Origin: Actinomycetota bacterium
GTDB lineage: Bacteria > Actinomycetota > Acidimicrobiia > Acidimicrobiales > Ilumatobacteraceae
Assembly: GCA_016213625.1 (NCBI GenBank)
Contig: JACQZZ010000056.1
Location: 1 to 64,000, forward strand
DNA: 64,000 nt
Reading direction: 5' to 3'
A program made the translations under genes and the position numbers. The notes under the pieces are model-generated. The model was not told where the DNA came from and searched no databases. It saw nothing but the letters and a program-made list of their open reading frames with translations. This document shows, piece after piece, positions 16,475 through 25,954 of the stretch; the stretch's first letter is position 1, and each line of letters starts with the position of its first letter.

Positions 16475-17745
16475 GGCACCTCGGCGATCAACGTGGTCGG
16501 CCCGCCCTCGGGGCTCGCCAGTCGCAGTCGGCCCTCCACCGCACGCACGCGATCGCGCAGACCGTGCAGCCCACCGGCGGCGGCCTCGGTGGCACCGCCC
16601 ACGCCGTCGTCACTGATGGTCACCACCAGCACACCTTCGCGCACGGTGAGGTCCACGGTGGCCGACGTGGCGCGGCTGTGCTTGGCCACGTTGGTGAGCG
16701 CCTCCGCCACGACGAAGTAGGCGGTGGACTCGCAAGCGGCGGGCACGCGCGACGAGAGGTCGCTCCGCACCTGAACGGGCACGGGACAGCGAGCGGCCAG
16801 TGCGGACACCGCCGCGTCGAGCCCTCGGTCGGTGAGCACCGCGGGATGGATGCCACGCACCAGGTCGCGCAGCTCGACGATGGCCTGCTTCGCCTCGTCG
16901 TGCGCCTGGGTGACCAGTTCACGGGTCCGCGGATCGTCCTCGTCGGACAGCCGCTCCTTCGCCATCCCGAGGTTCATCGCCACACTCACCAATCGCTGCT
17001 GGGCACCGTCGTGCAGGTCGCGCTCGATGCGACGGAGTTCGGTGGCTGCCGACTCGACCGACGCGTCACGACTCTCCTGCAGCTCGCTCACCCGACGCTC
17101 CAGCTGCTCCTGCTCGCTCGGGGCCAGCATCGACCGCACCAGCGCCCGATCCACGTTCGCCAGCCAGTGCACCAGGCGGGGCAGGAGCGCCACCAGCATC
17201 AGGCCGAGCAGCAGTGCGAGCACCACTCCGCCGGCGATCGCCCAGCCACCGAACCGGAACGTGGTGCCGCCGATGGTGAACGGCGGCGGCGGGTCGCTGA
17301 TCCAGGCCCACGCCGGAGCGGTGACCAACGAGAACGCGACCGTCCAGATGGTCACCACCACCGTGAACGCCACCGTGCCCCACCACAGCATGGTCATCGA
17401 ATAGGCGATGCCCAGCCAGCCAGGACCATCGCCGAGGATGGCCTTGGCTCGCTGCCACAGGTTGCCCTGGGGTGCGAGCGGGGTGAACCCCGGCAGCTCC
17501 AGGTCGAGCAATCCACGGGCACGGCCTCGCTCCATGGGGCTCACCAGCCGACCCATGGCCACGGTGAGCACCAGCAGCGGCAGACCCACCAGCGTGATCA
17601 GCAGACCGGCGCTCAGCGACAGCATCGTGATGGCGACGGTGAACAGCGCGATCCCGACGAACATGTCGGCGAGCAGATGTGCCGACTCCTTCCACACCTG
17701 TGTGCCCGCGTACGGGCCGTACCAACGTTGCACGAAGCGCTTCAT
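16462..17745 (-). CDS. Sensor histidine kinase with N-terminal membrane sensor domain
   Basis: A 427-aa kinase starting MKRFVQRWYGP at ATG 17745, which overlaps the MMPL stop codon (ATGA). The N-terminal half has about four to six membrane helices of the putative sensor-domain type common in actinobacteria (helix pairs near 25-65, 112-150 and 168-192). The HisKA_3 dimerisation domain contains RRIERDLHDGAQQRL with His245, and the HATPase domain has DDGVGG and GLHGLRDRV boxes. This places it in the LiaS/DesK class. Open frame upstream to 18177 is antiparallel-frame read-through of the exporter gene and is not part of the protein. Confidence 0.92.
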   Translation of the reverse strand: MKRFVQRWYGPYAGTQVWKESAHLLADMFVGIALFTVAITMLSLSAGLLITLVGLPLLVLTVAMGRLVSPMERGRARGLLDLELPGFTPLAPQGNLWQRAKAILGDGPGWLGIAYSMTMLWWGTVAFTVVVTIWTVAFSLVTAPAWAWISDPPPPFTIGGTTFRFGGWAIAGGVVLALLLGLMLVALLPRLVHWLANVDRALVRSMLAPSEQEQLERRVSELQESRDASVESAATELRRIERDLHDGAQQRLVSVAMNLGMAKERLSDEDDPRTRELVTQAHDEAKQAIVELRDLVRGIHPAVLTDRGLDAAVSALAARCPVPVQVRSDLSSRVPAACESTAYFVVAEALTNVAKHSRATSATVDLTVREGVLVVTISDDGVGGATEAAAGGLHGLRDRVRAVEGRLRLASPEGGPTTLIAEVPCGS

Positions 17746-19826
17746 CGCGATGCCTCCACGGCCACGGTGGGCAGCACCTTGCCCAACCGGCGGGGCAGCC
17801 ACCAGTTGCGCTCGCCCAGCAACTCCATCGTCGCCGGCACCAGCAGCAGCCGAACCACGGTGGCGTCGAGCAGCACCGCCATCGCCAGTCCGAGGCCGAT
17901 CAACTTGATGGCACGGAGGTCTCCGAGGACGAACGTGCCGAACACGCACACCATGATGGCAGCCGCAGCGGTGATGACCCGCGCGGTGGACGCGAGACCC
18001 TCCACGACGGCATCGCTGTTCGACCCACCGCGGTCCACGCGTTCCTTCACCGAAGAGAGCAGGAACACCTCGTAGTCCATCGACAGGCCGAACACGATCG
18101 CGAACAGCATCATCGGCGCCCACGGCTCGATGGGCGCACCTTCCTCCACGCCGATCAGTCCGCCGAGCCATCCCCATTGGAAGACCGCGACCATCACGCC
18201 GTAGGCGGCGCCGATGGACAGCAGGTTCAGCACCACGGCCTTCAGCGGCACCAGCAGCGACCGGAACACCACCATCAGGAGGATGAAGCTCAGGAGCAGT
18301 ACGGCCCCGATGAACACCGGCAACCGGTCGCTCATCAGTTGGGCGAAGTCGACGTCGCCGGCCGTCTGTCCGCCGACATGTGCCACCACGTCGGCACTCG
18401 GGATCACGTCGTCGCGAAGCCGGTGCACCAGGTCGGCCGTCGCCGCGTCCTGTGGCCCCGTGGTGGGGATGACCGTCACCACCGACATTGTGCCGGCCGG
18501 GTTCGTGGCGATGTCGGCCACGGCGGCCACGCCGAGGTCAGCGCCGATGGCTGCGGACAGCCGGTCCAGGGCCGCCTCGTCGCCGCTCTCGGCCACCACC
18601 AGCAACGGTCCGTTCGAACCCGGTCCGAAGCCGTCGGCCAGCAGGTCGTACGCCCGCCGAGTGGTGCTCGCCGCAGGATCGTTGCCCGCGTCGGCCGATG
18701 CCAACCGCATGCTGAACGTGGGCACCACCAGTGCACCCAGCATCACGAGACCGGTCGCCGCACAGGCGGCAGGATGACGTTGCACGAAGCGGCTCCATCG
18801 ATGCCAGCGGGTCTCGCCGCCACGGCCTGTGCGGCGATGGATGGACAGGCGGTCGAGGTGTCGACCCGCGAATCCGAGGCCCGCGGGCAGCAGCGTGACG
18901 GCGGCGATCACGGCCACCAGCACGGCGGTGGACGTTCCGAGCGCCAGCCCGTTCAGGAACGACAGGCGCATCAGCAGCATGCCGAGCAGCGAGATCACCA
19001 CCGTGGTCCCGGCGAACACCACGGCTCGGCCCGCGGTGTCGATGGACTCACCCAGCGCGTCGCGCGGCGCCAGCCCCCGCTGGGTGGCCTCGCGGTATCG
19101 GGTGACGATGAACAGCGCGTAGTCGATGCCCACGCCGATGCCCACCATCGAGGCCACCTGCACGGTGAAGTCGGGGGTGCTGACGAACGCCGACCACAAC
19201 TCCACCCCCGCCAGACCGGCGACGATGCCGAACACCGCGGTCACGATCGGCAGTCCCATTGCCACCACGGAGCCGAACGCCAACAGCAGGATCACCATCG
19301 CGGCGAGCAGCCCGAAGCCCTCGCTGGCCGGCACACCGCCACCCTGGAACCGATAGCCGCTGATCGCGACAGCTGTGCCGTCCACGCCGTCCATCGCATC
19401 GGCCAGTTCCTGCACGTCCGCGACCACCGCGGTGTCGTCGCGAGCGACGGAGAACGGCACGGACGCCGTGGATCCGTCGGGCGACACCGACATGGTGTCC
19501 GTCGTCGGAGCCGTCACCACCCCCGGCAATGCGGCGACCCGTTCGATGAGATCACCGAGACGCGCATCGACGGCGGGCGCGTCGACACCTCGGTCGTCGT
19601 GCACCACGAGTCGGGCGAAGTCGCCACCGATGTTCGGGTCGTCGGGCATCTCGGCCTGCAGCAGGTCGTAGGCGCGTTGCGAGTCGGTGCCGGGCAACCG
19701 CCCGTTCTGGGAGAACTCACCACCGGCAGCACCCGCCGCGATGGAGAGCCCCACGAGGGCGAGGATCCACACGAAGAGGGTCGCCCAGCGGTGTCGGAAG
19801 CAGAGGTCTGACAGTCGTCGAAGCAT
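17742..19826 (-). CDS. MMPL-family RND exporter
   Basis: A 694-aa RND transporter of the MMPL type. It begins with a basic N-terminus and helix (RHRWATLFVWILALVGLSIA), has a periplasmic-type loop, then a five-helix bundle with the family motif GIGVGIDYALFIVTRYRE. The pattern repeats in the second half, where FGLSMDYEVFLLSSVKE is the equivalent motif. Asp/Tyr pairs in the GxDY-type motifs carry the proton path in this family. Substrates are usually lipids or drugs; none can be named here. First gene of the exporter-kinase-regulator transcript; CACGCT lies 6 nt upstream of ATG 19826 as a weak leaderless -10. Confidence 0.92.
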   Translation of the reverse strand: MLRRLSDLCFRHRWATLFVWILALVGLSIAAGAAGGEFSQNGRLPGTDSQRAYDLLQAEMPDDPNIGGDFARLVVHDDRGVDAPAVDARLGDLIERVAALPGVVTAPTTDTMSVSPDGSTASVPFSVARDDTAVVADVQELADAMDGVDGTAVAISGYRFQGGGVPASEGFGLLAAMVILLLAFGSVVAMGLPIVTAVFGIVAGLAGVELWSAFVSTPDFTVQVASMVGIGVGIDYALFIVTRYREATQRGLAPRDALGESIDTAGRAVVFAGTTVVISLLGMLLMRLSFLNGLALGTSTAVLVAVIAAVTLLPAGLGFAGRHLDRLSIHRRTGRGGETRWHRWSRFVQRHPAACAATGLVMLGALVVPTFSMRLASADAGNDPAASTTRRAYDLLADGFGPGSNGPLLVVAESGDEAALDRLSAAIGADLGVAAVADIATNPAGTMSVVTVIPTTGPQDAATADLVHRLRDDVIPSADVVAHVGGQTAGDVDFAQLMSDRLPVFIGAVLLLSFILLMVVFRSLLVPLKAVVLNLLSIGAAYGVMVAVFQWGWLGGLIGVEEGAPIEPWAPMMLFAIVFGLSMDYEVFLLSSVKERVDRGGSNSDAVVEGLASTARVITAAAAIMVCVFGTFVLGDLRAIKLIGLGLAMAVLLDATVVRLLLVPATMELLGERNWWLPRRLGKVLPTVAVEASR

Positions 19827-19883
19827 GCCTTCAGCGTGACGAAGACGGGCCCGTCAGACCATCCGGCCTCCTGGCATCTGCGT

Positions 19884-19901
19884 GGTGGGGCTATCCCCAC
19901 C
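19884..19901. terminator. Hairpin between amidohydrolase and exporter genes
   Basis: GGTGGGG-CTAT-CCCCACC, a perfect 7-bp GC stem with a 4-nt loop. It lies 17 nt after the amidohydrolase stop and 57 nt before the exporter start on the same strand. No U-tract follows, so it may be a rho-independent-like terminator of a high-GC organism or an operator of the exporter promoter. Confidence 0.4.
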
Positions 19902-19918
19902 TTCCGTTCGATCCGCGG

Positions 19919-21601
19919 TCAGCTGCGAGCGAACTCGCGGATGACGCGACCGGGGCGCTCACCGGTGTTGGCACCCTGCTCGGTGACGATCGAACCGTTG
20001 ACGATGGTGGCCGCGTACCCGCGGGCACGGATCTGCAGGCGACCGGCGCCGTTGGGGAAGTCGTTGACGTAGGTCGGGTGGTCCGACGCGAGGGTGTCGA
20101 TGTCGAACACGTTGATGTCGGCGAAGGCACCCGGGACGAGCGTGCCGCGCTCCTTCAGGCCCAGCACACCGGCGGGCAGCGAGGTGAGCCGACGAACGGC
20201 CTCGGGCAACGACGCGATCTGCCGGTCGCGCTGCCAGTAGGCGAGGTAGTGGGTGCTCATGTCGGCGTCGCAGATCTGACCGGCGTGCGCTCCGGTGTCG
20301 GCGAGCCCGGGGTACACGTTCTCCATGGTGAGCAGTTGGGCAAGGCCCTCGACGTTGCGGTTGAAGAACCAGGTGTTGAACAGTTCGAGCCCGTCGCTGG
20401 CGATGAGACGGTCGATGACGAACTCCACCGGGTGCACCCCCAACTCGTCGGCGCGCTGGGCGATGGACCGGCCACCCGTCTCGCTGTAGTCGGGCGAGGC
20501 GCCGGTACCGAGCGGGTAGATGTGGTTCGGGTCGTACCACATGCCCTTGGTCTTCCCCTCCTCCACCAGTCCGGCGCGGATGGCGGGGTCCTTCAGCGCG
20601 GCCACGCGGTCGGCCAGCGTGGGCAGACCCATGACGGCCTTCCACTTCTGGCCCTTCACCGGCGAGATCTGGGCGAGCCCGCACAGCGAGCCGCTGGGAC
20701 GGGTCTGGGTGGCCATGGTCATGCGGCCCACGTTGGCGTTGGTGTCGGCCAGGAACGCGCCGAACATGTCGACGCCTGCGTTGCTGCCGTTGCCGGCACC
20801 ACCGGAGAACAGCACATCGCCGCACGAGCGAGCCATCTCGCGCAGCAGTGTGATCTCGTGCTCGGCCTTCGTGGCGAAGTCGTTGACGGCCTGGAACAAC
20901 CCGCCGCCCGCTGCGTTCATGCCGTCGGCCACCGCGAGGTACTCGTCGATGGGGGCCAGGGTGCCCGGCACGTAGCGGCCGTCGGGCACCACGTGCAGCA
21001 GGATGCGCGAGGTGCTGAAGCCCACCGCACCGCCGGCGATGGACTCCTCGGCGATGTCGCGGATGCGGTTCAGCTCCTCGGGTGTGGGCGCTTCGTCGGA
21101 GAGCGACCGCTCGCCCATCACGTGGTAGCGCACGGCGCAGTGGCCCACGAGGCCGACGATGTTCAGCGAGGGCCGCATGCGCTGCACGGCGTCGAGGTAC
21201 TCGGGGTAGGTGCTCCAGTCCCAGTCGAGGCCGCCGAGGATGGCCTCGCGCGGCACGTCCTCGACGCTCTCCATCATCTCGGCCAGGAAGACCCGATCTT
21301 CGGGCGCGACGGGTGCGAAGGTGACCCCGCAGTTGCCCATCAACACGGTGGTGACGCCGTGCCAGGAACTCGAGGTCATCAGCGGGTCCCAGCCCACCTG
21401 GGCATCGAGGTGCGTGTGCAGGTCGATGAACCCCGGCGACACCACCTTGCCCGCGGCATCGATCTCGCGGGTGGCGGTGGCCGCTGACAGGTCGCCGATG
21501 GCCGTGATGCGGTCGCCGTCGATGGCCAGGTCGGCCCGGTACACCGGCGCACCGGTGCCGTCGACGATGGTGCCATTGCGAATGATCAGGTCGTGCGCCA
21601 C
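19919..21601 (-). CDS. D-aminoacylase/N-acyl-D-amino-acid deacylase-type amidohydrolase
   Basis: Amidohydrolase-superfamily enzyme of 560 aa. The N-terminal beta-sandwich begins HDLIIRNGTIVDGTGAP, and the metal-binding strand is PGFIDLHTHLDAQ with the HxH pair. GNCGVTFAPV follows, as in D-aminoacylases, where the Cys helps bind zinc. Near the C-terminus AHAGQICDADMSTHY and RGTLVPGAFADINVFD restore the sandwich. The family hydrolyses N-acyl-D-amino acids or related cyclic amides. GTG 21601 is preceded by GAGGGG. It stands alone on its strand between the exporter and the divergent subtilase; no partner gene indicates its substrate. Confidence 0.88.
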   Translation of the reverse strand: MAHDLIIRNGTIVDGTGAPVYRADLAIDGDRITAIGDLSAATATREIDAAGKVVSPGFIDLHTHLDAQVGWDPLMTSSSWHGVTTVLMGNCGVTFAPVAPEDRVFLAEMMESVEDVPREAILGGLDWDWSTYPEYLDAVQRMRPSLNIVGLVGHCAVRYHVMGERSLSDEAPTPEELNRIRDIAEESIAGGAVGFSTSRILLHVVPDGRYVPGTLAPIDEYLAVADGMNAAGGGLFQAVNDFATKAEHEITLLREMARSCGDVLFSGGAGNGSNAGVDMFGAFLADTNANVGRMTMATQTRPSGSLCGLAQISPVKGQKWKAVMGLPTLADRVAALKDPAIRAGLVEEGKTKGMWYDPNHIYPLGTGASPDYSETGGRSIAQRADELGVHPVEFVIDRLIASDGLELFNTWFFNRNVEGLAQLLTMENVYPGLADTGAHAGQICDADMSTHYLAYWQRDRQIASLPEAVRRLTSLPAGVLGLKERGTLVPGAFADINVFDIDTLASDHPTYVNDFPNGAGRLQIRARGYAATIVNGSIVTEQGANTGERPGRVIREFARS

Positions 21602-21725
21602 GAATCCCCCTCGGTTCTGCCCTCGAGCGATGGTACGACCCCGGCTTCGCGCCGTCGCTACCGAGGTCGCCGATGCTGCCGGTGGACAGGTTGTCGAATC
21701 GCGCTGTCCGTGAGAGAGTGACCAC

Positions 21726-24578
21726 GTGACATGGCGGATGCGGTGGTTGGCCGCGTTGTTGGTGGTGCCTGTGTGGACGGTGCACGCCCCGACGACCTCG
21801 AGTGCCTCGGCCGCGCCCGGAATACCCGACGTCGCGTTCGGTCAGGCGACCGATTCGGGGAGTCAGTTCATCGTCCAGTTCCGCAGCGAGGCCGCACTCG
21901 ATGCAGCGGCGGCCCTGCTGGACCAGCGCGGACAACCCGCCAACGACACCTTCGACGCGGGGATCAATGCGCTCACGATCGACGCCGACAACCCCGAGCT
22001 GGCCCGACTGGCACGGTCGCCGCAGGTGGTGTCGGTGGAACCGGACCGCACGTACTCCGTCGGCGCGGTCACGTCGTGGGGCCTCGACCGCATCGACCAA
22101 CGCTCGCTACCGCTGAACAACACCTACAACCACTCGACGAGCGGCAGCGGGGTGACGGCGTACATCATCGACACCGGGCTGAACCTCACCCACCAGGAGT
22201 TCACCGGGCGCGTGCCCCGGGCCGCGCACGCGGCGAGCCTGCCCGACTCGGTCGACTGCAACGGACACGGCACGCACGTGGCCGGCACCATCGGTGGCAC
22301 CACCTACGGCGTGGCGCCACTCGTCAGCATCGTGCCCCTCCGCGTGTTCGGCTGCACCGGCAGCGCGTCGGGCAGCGACATCCTCGCGGCCCTCTCGTAC
22401 GTGGTGACCGATCACCTACCCGGAGTCCCGGCCGTGCTGAACATGAGCCTGGGCGGCGCGGCCTCGGCGATCTTGGACGACGCCGTCAACTCCGTCGTCG
22501 CTGACGGTGTGACGGTGGTGGTCGCAGCCGGCAACGACGGTGCCGACGCATGCGGCGACAGTCCGGCTCGCACTCCGAACGCCATCACGGTGGGCGCCTC
22601 CACCTCCGCCGACGCACGAGCCTCCTTCTCCAACTTCGGCACGTGCCTCGACCTCTTCGCTCCCGGCGACCTGATCACCTCTGCCTTCTGGACATCCGAC
22701 ACGGCGGCTGCGGTGATAAGCGGCACCTCGATGGCGTCGCCGCACGTCGCCGGTGCCGCCGCGCTCTACCTGCAGACACGTCCCACCGCGACACCTGCCG
22801 CCGTCGCCTCGGCCGTCCTGTCGGCAGCCACCACGGCGCTCCCCACCAACCGGCTCATTGGCGACCCAGCGCGGCTGCTCTACGTCGGCCCCGTCACGCT
22901 CGACGTGTCTCGCGCGGGTGGCGGGACCGGCGCAGTGACGAGTGACGTCGGCGGCATCAACTGCGGGGCCGCTTGCTCCACCGCGCTGACCCACGGCACC
23001 AGCGTGACACTCACCGCTACACCGGTGGGCACGTCGACGTTCTCGGGGTGGTCCGTCGGCGGGTGCGGGCCGACACCCACCTGCACGATCGTGATGGACG
23101 GCAGCACCACGGTCACCGCGACATTCGGGCTCCCCCCGCGGTTGCTCACGGTCGCCGTGTCGGGGCTGGGCACCGTCACCAGCGACGTCGGCGGCGTCAA
23201 CTGCGGGACCACCTGCAACACGACGGTGAGCCACGGCACCATCGTCACGCTCACCGCGACCCCGCACCCTGGCGCCCAGTTCACCGGATGGTCGGGCGGC
23301 GGCTGCGGCGCTGCACCCACCTGCGCGGTCACCGTGACCGGCGACCAGTCGGTGACGGCGACGTTCGCACCGGTGTTCCAGTCGTTCGCCGAACCGGTCC
23401 GGCTGTTCGACACCCGCCCGAGCAACGTGGGCGTCCTCGAGACATCGGCCGACGAGGCCACCCGATTCGCCCCTGGCGAGGTGCGGCGCTACGTGCCGGG
23501 TCCGGCGGTGGGTGCGCCGAGCGATGCGGTGCTCGCGGTGAACGTGGTCGCCGTCAACCCTGGCGCCAACGGATACCTCCAGGTCTTCCCGTGCGCGAGT
23601 ACCGCCACCACCCCGCCGGCGGCGTCGTTCCTGAACTATGCCGCCGGTGTCACCGTGGCCAACAACGGCACCGTCGCGATCGACGGCAGCGGCGGCATCT
23701 GCGTGTTCTCGTCGCAGAGCGCGAACGTGATCGTGGACACCACGGGGTACCTGCCGGCCGGCTCGTTCACCGCGCTCGCCGAACCGGTCCGCCTCATCGA
23801 CAGCCGTGGCGGTCAGCTCGGTGCGCTCGAGCGCCCGGGCGGCACGGTCGGCGCCGACATCAGCGTTCCCCTCGTCGGTGGCGTGCCGTGGCGGTTCGTC
23901 GTCACGGGAGCGAACGGCATTCCCACTTCGGTCGCCGCGCTGGCGATGAACATCACCGCGGTCAACCCCGCGGGTGGCGGGTTCATGACGGTGTACCCGT
24001 GCGCGAGCGACGCCACCGCACCGCCGAGCGCGAGCACGCTCAACTACCGCGCCGGTGGAGCCATCGCCAACGGCGCCATCGTCGCGACCAACACCGACGG
24101 TGGCATCTGCGTGCTGTCGTCGCAGTCGGCACACGTCATCCTCGACACCACCGGCTACTTCCCCACCACTCGCTTCACCGCGCTCGCCGCACCCGTCCGC
24201 CTCGTCGACAGCCGCGCCGGCCAGACCGGTGCGCTGGAACAGCCAGGTGGCACCGTGGGGGCCGACATCAGCGTGCCGCTGGCGGCCAACACCCCGTGGC
24301 GGTTCATCGTCACCGGCGCCAACGGGATCCCCGCCACCGTGAAGGGGCTCGCGCTCAACCTGGTGGCTGTCGGCCCGGCGGGTGGTGGATTCATCACGGT
24401 CTACCCGTGCGCCAGCGAGGCCGGCGCCGTGCCCGCCAGCAGCACGATCAACTACCGACCCGGCGGCACCATCGCCAACGGCGCCATCGTGGCTCCCTCC
24501 GCCGATGGCGGCATCTGTGTGCTCTCGTCGCAGACCACCCACGTGATCATCGACACCACGGGCTACTTCCCCGCCTGA
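21726..24578 (+). CDS. Secreted subtilisin-family (S8) protease with InlB-like repeats and three C-terminal surface modules
   Basis: A 950-aa multidomain secreted protein. Residues 1-30 are a signal peptide ending near SASA. An I9-type propeptide (about 45-110) contains QFIVQFRSE and VVSVEPD. The catalytic domain has Asp149 (IIDTG), His181 (NGHGTHVAG), oxyanion Asn270 (AAGN) and Ser335 (GTSMASPH), so the enzyme should be active. Two Cys-bearing InlB/BACON-like repeats follow (about 390-475 and 476-550: VTLTATP, GWS-GGCG, VTATF). Three modules of about 127-135 aa end the protein. No LPXTG anchor or C-terminal helix is present. Start GTG 21726. The end overlaps coaE by 16 bp. Confidence 0.9.
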   Translation: MTWRMRWLAALLVVPVWTVHAPTTSSASAAPGIPDVAFGQATDSGSQFIVQFRSEAALDAAAALLDQRGQPANDTFDAGINALTIDADNPELARLARSPQVVSVEPDRTYSVGAVTSWGLDRIDQRSLPLNNTYNHSTSGSGVTAYIIDTGLNLTHQEFTGRVPRAAHAASLPDSVDCNGHGTHVAGTIGGTTYGVAPLVSIVPLRVFGCTGSASGSDILAALSYVVTDHLPGVPAVLNMSLGGAASAILDDAVNSVVADGVTVVVAAGNDGADACGDSPARTPNAITVGASTSADARASFSNFGTCLDLFAPGDLITSAFWTSDTAAAVISGTSMASPHVAGAAALYLQTRPTATPAAVASAVLSAATTALPTNRLIGDPARLLYVGPVTLDVSRAGGGTGAVTSDVGGINCGAACSTALTHGTSVTLTATPVGTSTFSGWSVGGCGPTPTCTIVMDGSTTVTATFGLPPRLLTVAVSGLGTVTSDVGGVNCGTTCNTTVSHGTIVTLTATPHPGAQFTGWSGGGCGAAPTCAVTVTGDQSVTATFAPVFQSFAEPVRLFDTRPSNVGVLETSADEATRFAPGEVRRYVPGPAVGAPSDAVLAVNVVAVNPGANGYLQVFPCASTATTPPAASFLNYAAGVTVANNGTVAIDGSGGICVFSSQSANVIVDTTGYLPAGSFTALAEPVRLIDSRGGQLGALERPGGTVGADISVPLVGGVPWRFVVTGANGIPTSVAALAMNITAVNPAGGGFMTVYPCASDATAPPSASTLNYRAGGAIANGAIVATNTDGGICVLSSQSAHVILDTTGYFPTTRFTALAAPVRLVDSRAGQTGALEQPGGTVGADISVPLAANTPWRFIVTGANGIPATVKGLALNLVAVGPAGGGFITVYPCASEAGAVPASSTINYRPGGTIANGAIVAPSADGGICVLSSQTTHVIIDTTGYFPA
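23380..24575 (+). repeat. Three tandem copies of an unnamed surface module
   Basis: Copies lie at about 23380-23760, 23762-24165 and 24171-24575. Each opens with EPVRLxDSR or similar, continues with a hydrophobic strand pattern ending in A-N--AVNP-G-G, then a YPCAS motif, an LNY-AGG-IANG segment, GGICV-SSQ-AHVI-DTTGYF. Similar triplets occur in the proteins at 32374 and 53138. Copies 2 and 3 are nearly identical in several blocks, for example GGTVGADISVPL. Confidence 0.85.
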
Positions 24579-25180
24579 GCCCACTCACCGATTCGGACCC
24601 ACAGCTCGTCGAGACGGCCTGCGAGCGCCGCCATGTCGGCGTCGTTCACCACCACCGCATCGGCGACGGCGCGGCGCTGTTCGTCGGTCGCCTGTGAGGC
24701 GATACGGGCGCGCACGTCGGGTTCGTGCATACCGCGGGCCACGGCACGCTGCACTCGGAGTTCCGTCGGCGCCTCCACCACCACGACCTTCGAGTACGAG
24801 CGGCCATCGGCCAGACGACCGAGGTTGCTCTCCACGAGGATCGCCATGTCCAGCACCACCACGGCGTCGTCGGGCAGCAGATCGAGCCGCGCGGCGAGCT
24901 CGTCGTTGATCGCCGGATGGCTGATGGCCGTCAGACGGGCCAGCTCGTCCGGACGGCCGAACACGGCCCTGGCCAGCGCCGGCCGATCGATGTGCCCGGA
25001 CTCGCCGGCGATGTCGGGCCCGAACGCCCGCAGCACGGCCTGCTCCGCGCGGCCGCCGGGCGCGATGACCTCGCGTCCGAGCGCATCGCAGTCGATGACC
25101 ACAGCGCCCTTCGCTTCGAGGGCGGCGGCCACGGTGGACTTCCCCGATCCGATTCCGCCCGTGAGTCCGATGATCAGCAC
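24563..25180 (-). CDS. coaE: Dephospho-CoA kinase
   Basis: Catalyses the last step of coenzyme A synthesis, phosphorylating the 3'-hydroxyl of dephospho-CoA. The 205-aa protein has the P-loop GLTGGIGSGKST at 5-16, the CoaE motif VIDCDALGREV at about 33-43, the lid-like segment ISHPAI and the late VVVEAP---RV-RAV-RG pattern with NDAD. Length is usual for the family. The GTG 25180 start lies inside the last codons of the recombinase-like gene (7-bp overlap, GTGCTGA), indicating translational coupling. The 3' end overlaps the convergent subtilase by 16 bp. Confidence 0.95.
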   Translation of the reverse strand: MLIIGLTGGIGSGKSTVAAALEAKGAVVIDCDALGREVIAPGGRAEQAVLRAFGPDIAGESGHIDRPALARAVFGRPDELARLTAISHPAINDELAARLDLLPDDAVVVLDMAILVESNLGRLADGRSYSKVVVVEAPTELRVQRAVARGMHEPDVRARIASQATDEQRRAVADAVVVNDADMAALAGRLDELWVRIGEWAQAGK

Positions 25181-25893
25181 GTGGGACCGCTACTCACCGC
25201 ATGGGCGGCGCGCAGGGCGTTGACCGTGAGCGGCGTCGCCAGCCCCGCGTCGGCCCCCACACGCTTGACGAGGTAGTCGACCCCGAATCGAGTGAGCCGA
25301 TCGAGCTCTGCCGATGCGAGCTCGCGAGTGAGCAACGGCCCCGATCGACGACCGGCCAGATGCGATCGGATGACCACCGCGGTGCGGGCGCTGAGCACCA
25401 CGCCGTCGATGGACGCGACGCCACGCCGCCACCGCACATCGCCGACATCGAGCACCAGCAAGTCCTTGGTCTTGAACCCGTCGAGCAGCACGAGCGCGAC
25501 GATGACCGCCGTGGTGCCTCCACGGGCGACGGCCGCGGCCCACACCTGACGGGCCGCCGCGGACGACATCGCTGCGGCACTGCTGACCGGTACGGGCGAC
25601 CGTTCGGCGGTGGCGGCCGGATTCGACACACCCCACCTGGGTTCGGTGTGTCGATAGAACGACGACACCGCCGCCAACCGGCGGTTCACCGTGGCGGGGC
25701 CCGAACCCGCGGCACGGCAGTGATCACGGAAGGCGCCGATGTCGGCGGCCGTCACCTCCGCCGGGTGGAGGTCAGCGTCGGACGCCCACGCGGCGTACAC
25801 CTCGAGGTCGCGTCGATACGCGGCGCGTGTGTTCGGCGACGCGATGGTGTCGAGCCACCCGTCGAGTGCCCGCTGGAAGCGACGATCCGTCAC
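25174..25893 (-). CDS. Degenerate tyrosine recombinase-like protein, probably catalytically inactive
   Basis: A 239-aa protein with tyrosine-recombinase architecture. The N-terminal SAM-like core-binding domain (about 3-88) contains GWLDTIASPNTRAAYRRDLEVYA and AAGSGPATVNRRLAAV--FYRH. The catalytic half is eroded: the first active-site Arg region reads GFKTKDLL (Lys for Arg), the HxxR box reads NALRAAHA (Asn for His), and the frame ends shortly after, without a recognisable nucleophilic Tyr. Start GTG 25893 begins TDRRFQRAL. It overlaps coaE by 7 bp on the same strand. No att sites, inverted repeats or other mobile genes flank it. It may be a DNA-binding relic or a regulator rather than an integrase. 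Confidence 0.7.
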   Translation of the reverse strand: MTDRRFQRALDGWLDTIASPNTRAAYRRDLEVYAAWASDADLHPAEVTAADIGAFRDHCRAAGSGPATVNRRLAAVSSFYRHTEPRWGVSNPAATAERSPVPVSSAAAMSSAAARQVWAAAVARGGTTAVIVALVLLDGFKTKDLLVLDVGDVRWRRGVASIDGVVLSARTAVVIRSHLAGRRSGPLLTRELASAELDRLTRFGVDYLVKRVGADAGLATPLTVNALRAAHAVSSGPTC

Positions 25894-25918
25894 AGCTGAA
25901 GTCTGGCACATCGACAGG

Positions 25919-25954
25919 TTGACACTCAACATAATCATTGGCATTATGTTGAGT
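25919..25954 (+). promoter_or_regulatory. hsp20 promoter overlapped by a long inverted repeat
   Basis: TTGACA (25919-25924) and CATTAT (25942-25947) are 17 bp apart. The inverted repeat has 13-bp perfect arms at 25923-25935 (CACTCAACATAAT) and 25943-25955 (ATTATGTTGAGTG) around the 7-nt spacer CATTGGC, covering the -35 edge, the spacer and the -10. A repressor bound here would exclude RNA polymerase. It is neither CIRCE (TTAGCACTC-N9-GAGTGCTAA) nor HAIR (CTTGAGT-N7-ACTCAAG). The start codon lies 62 bp downstream with an SD. Confidence 0.7.

Noticed and set aside
25174-25893. Integrative mobile element marked by the recombinase-like gene
   Set aside because: No tRNA, att repeats, excisionase, replication or cargo genes nearby, and the gene is packed into the coaE operon.
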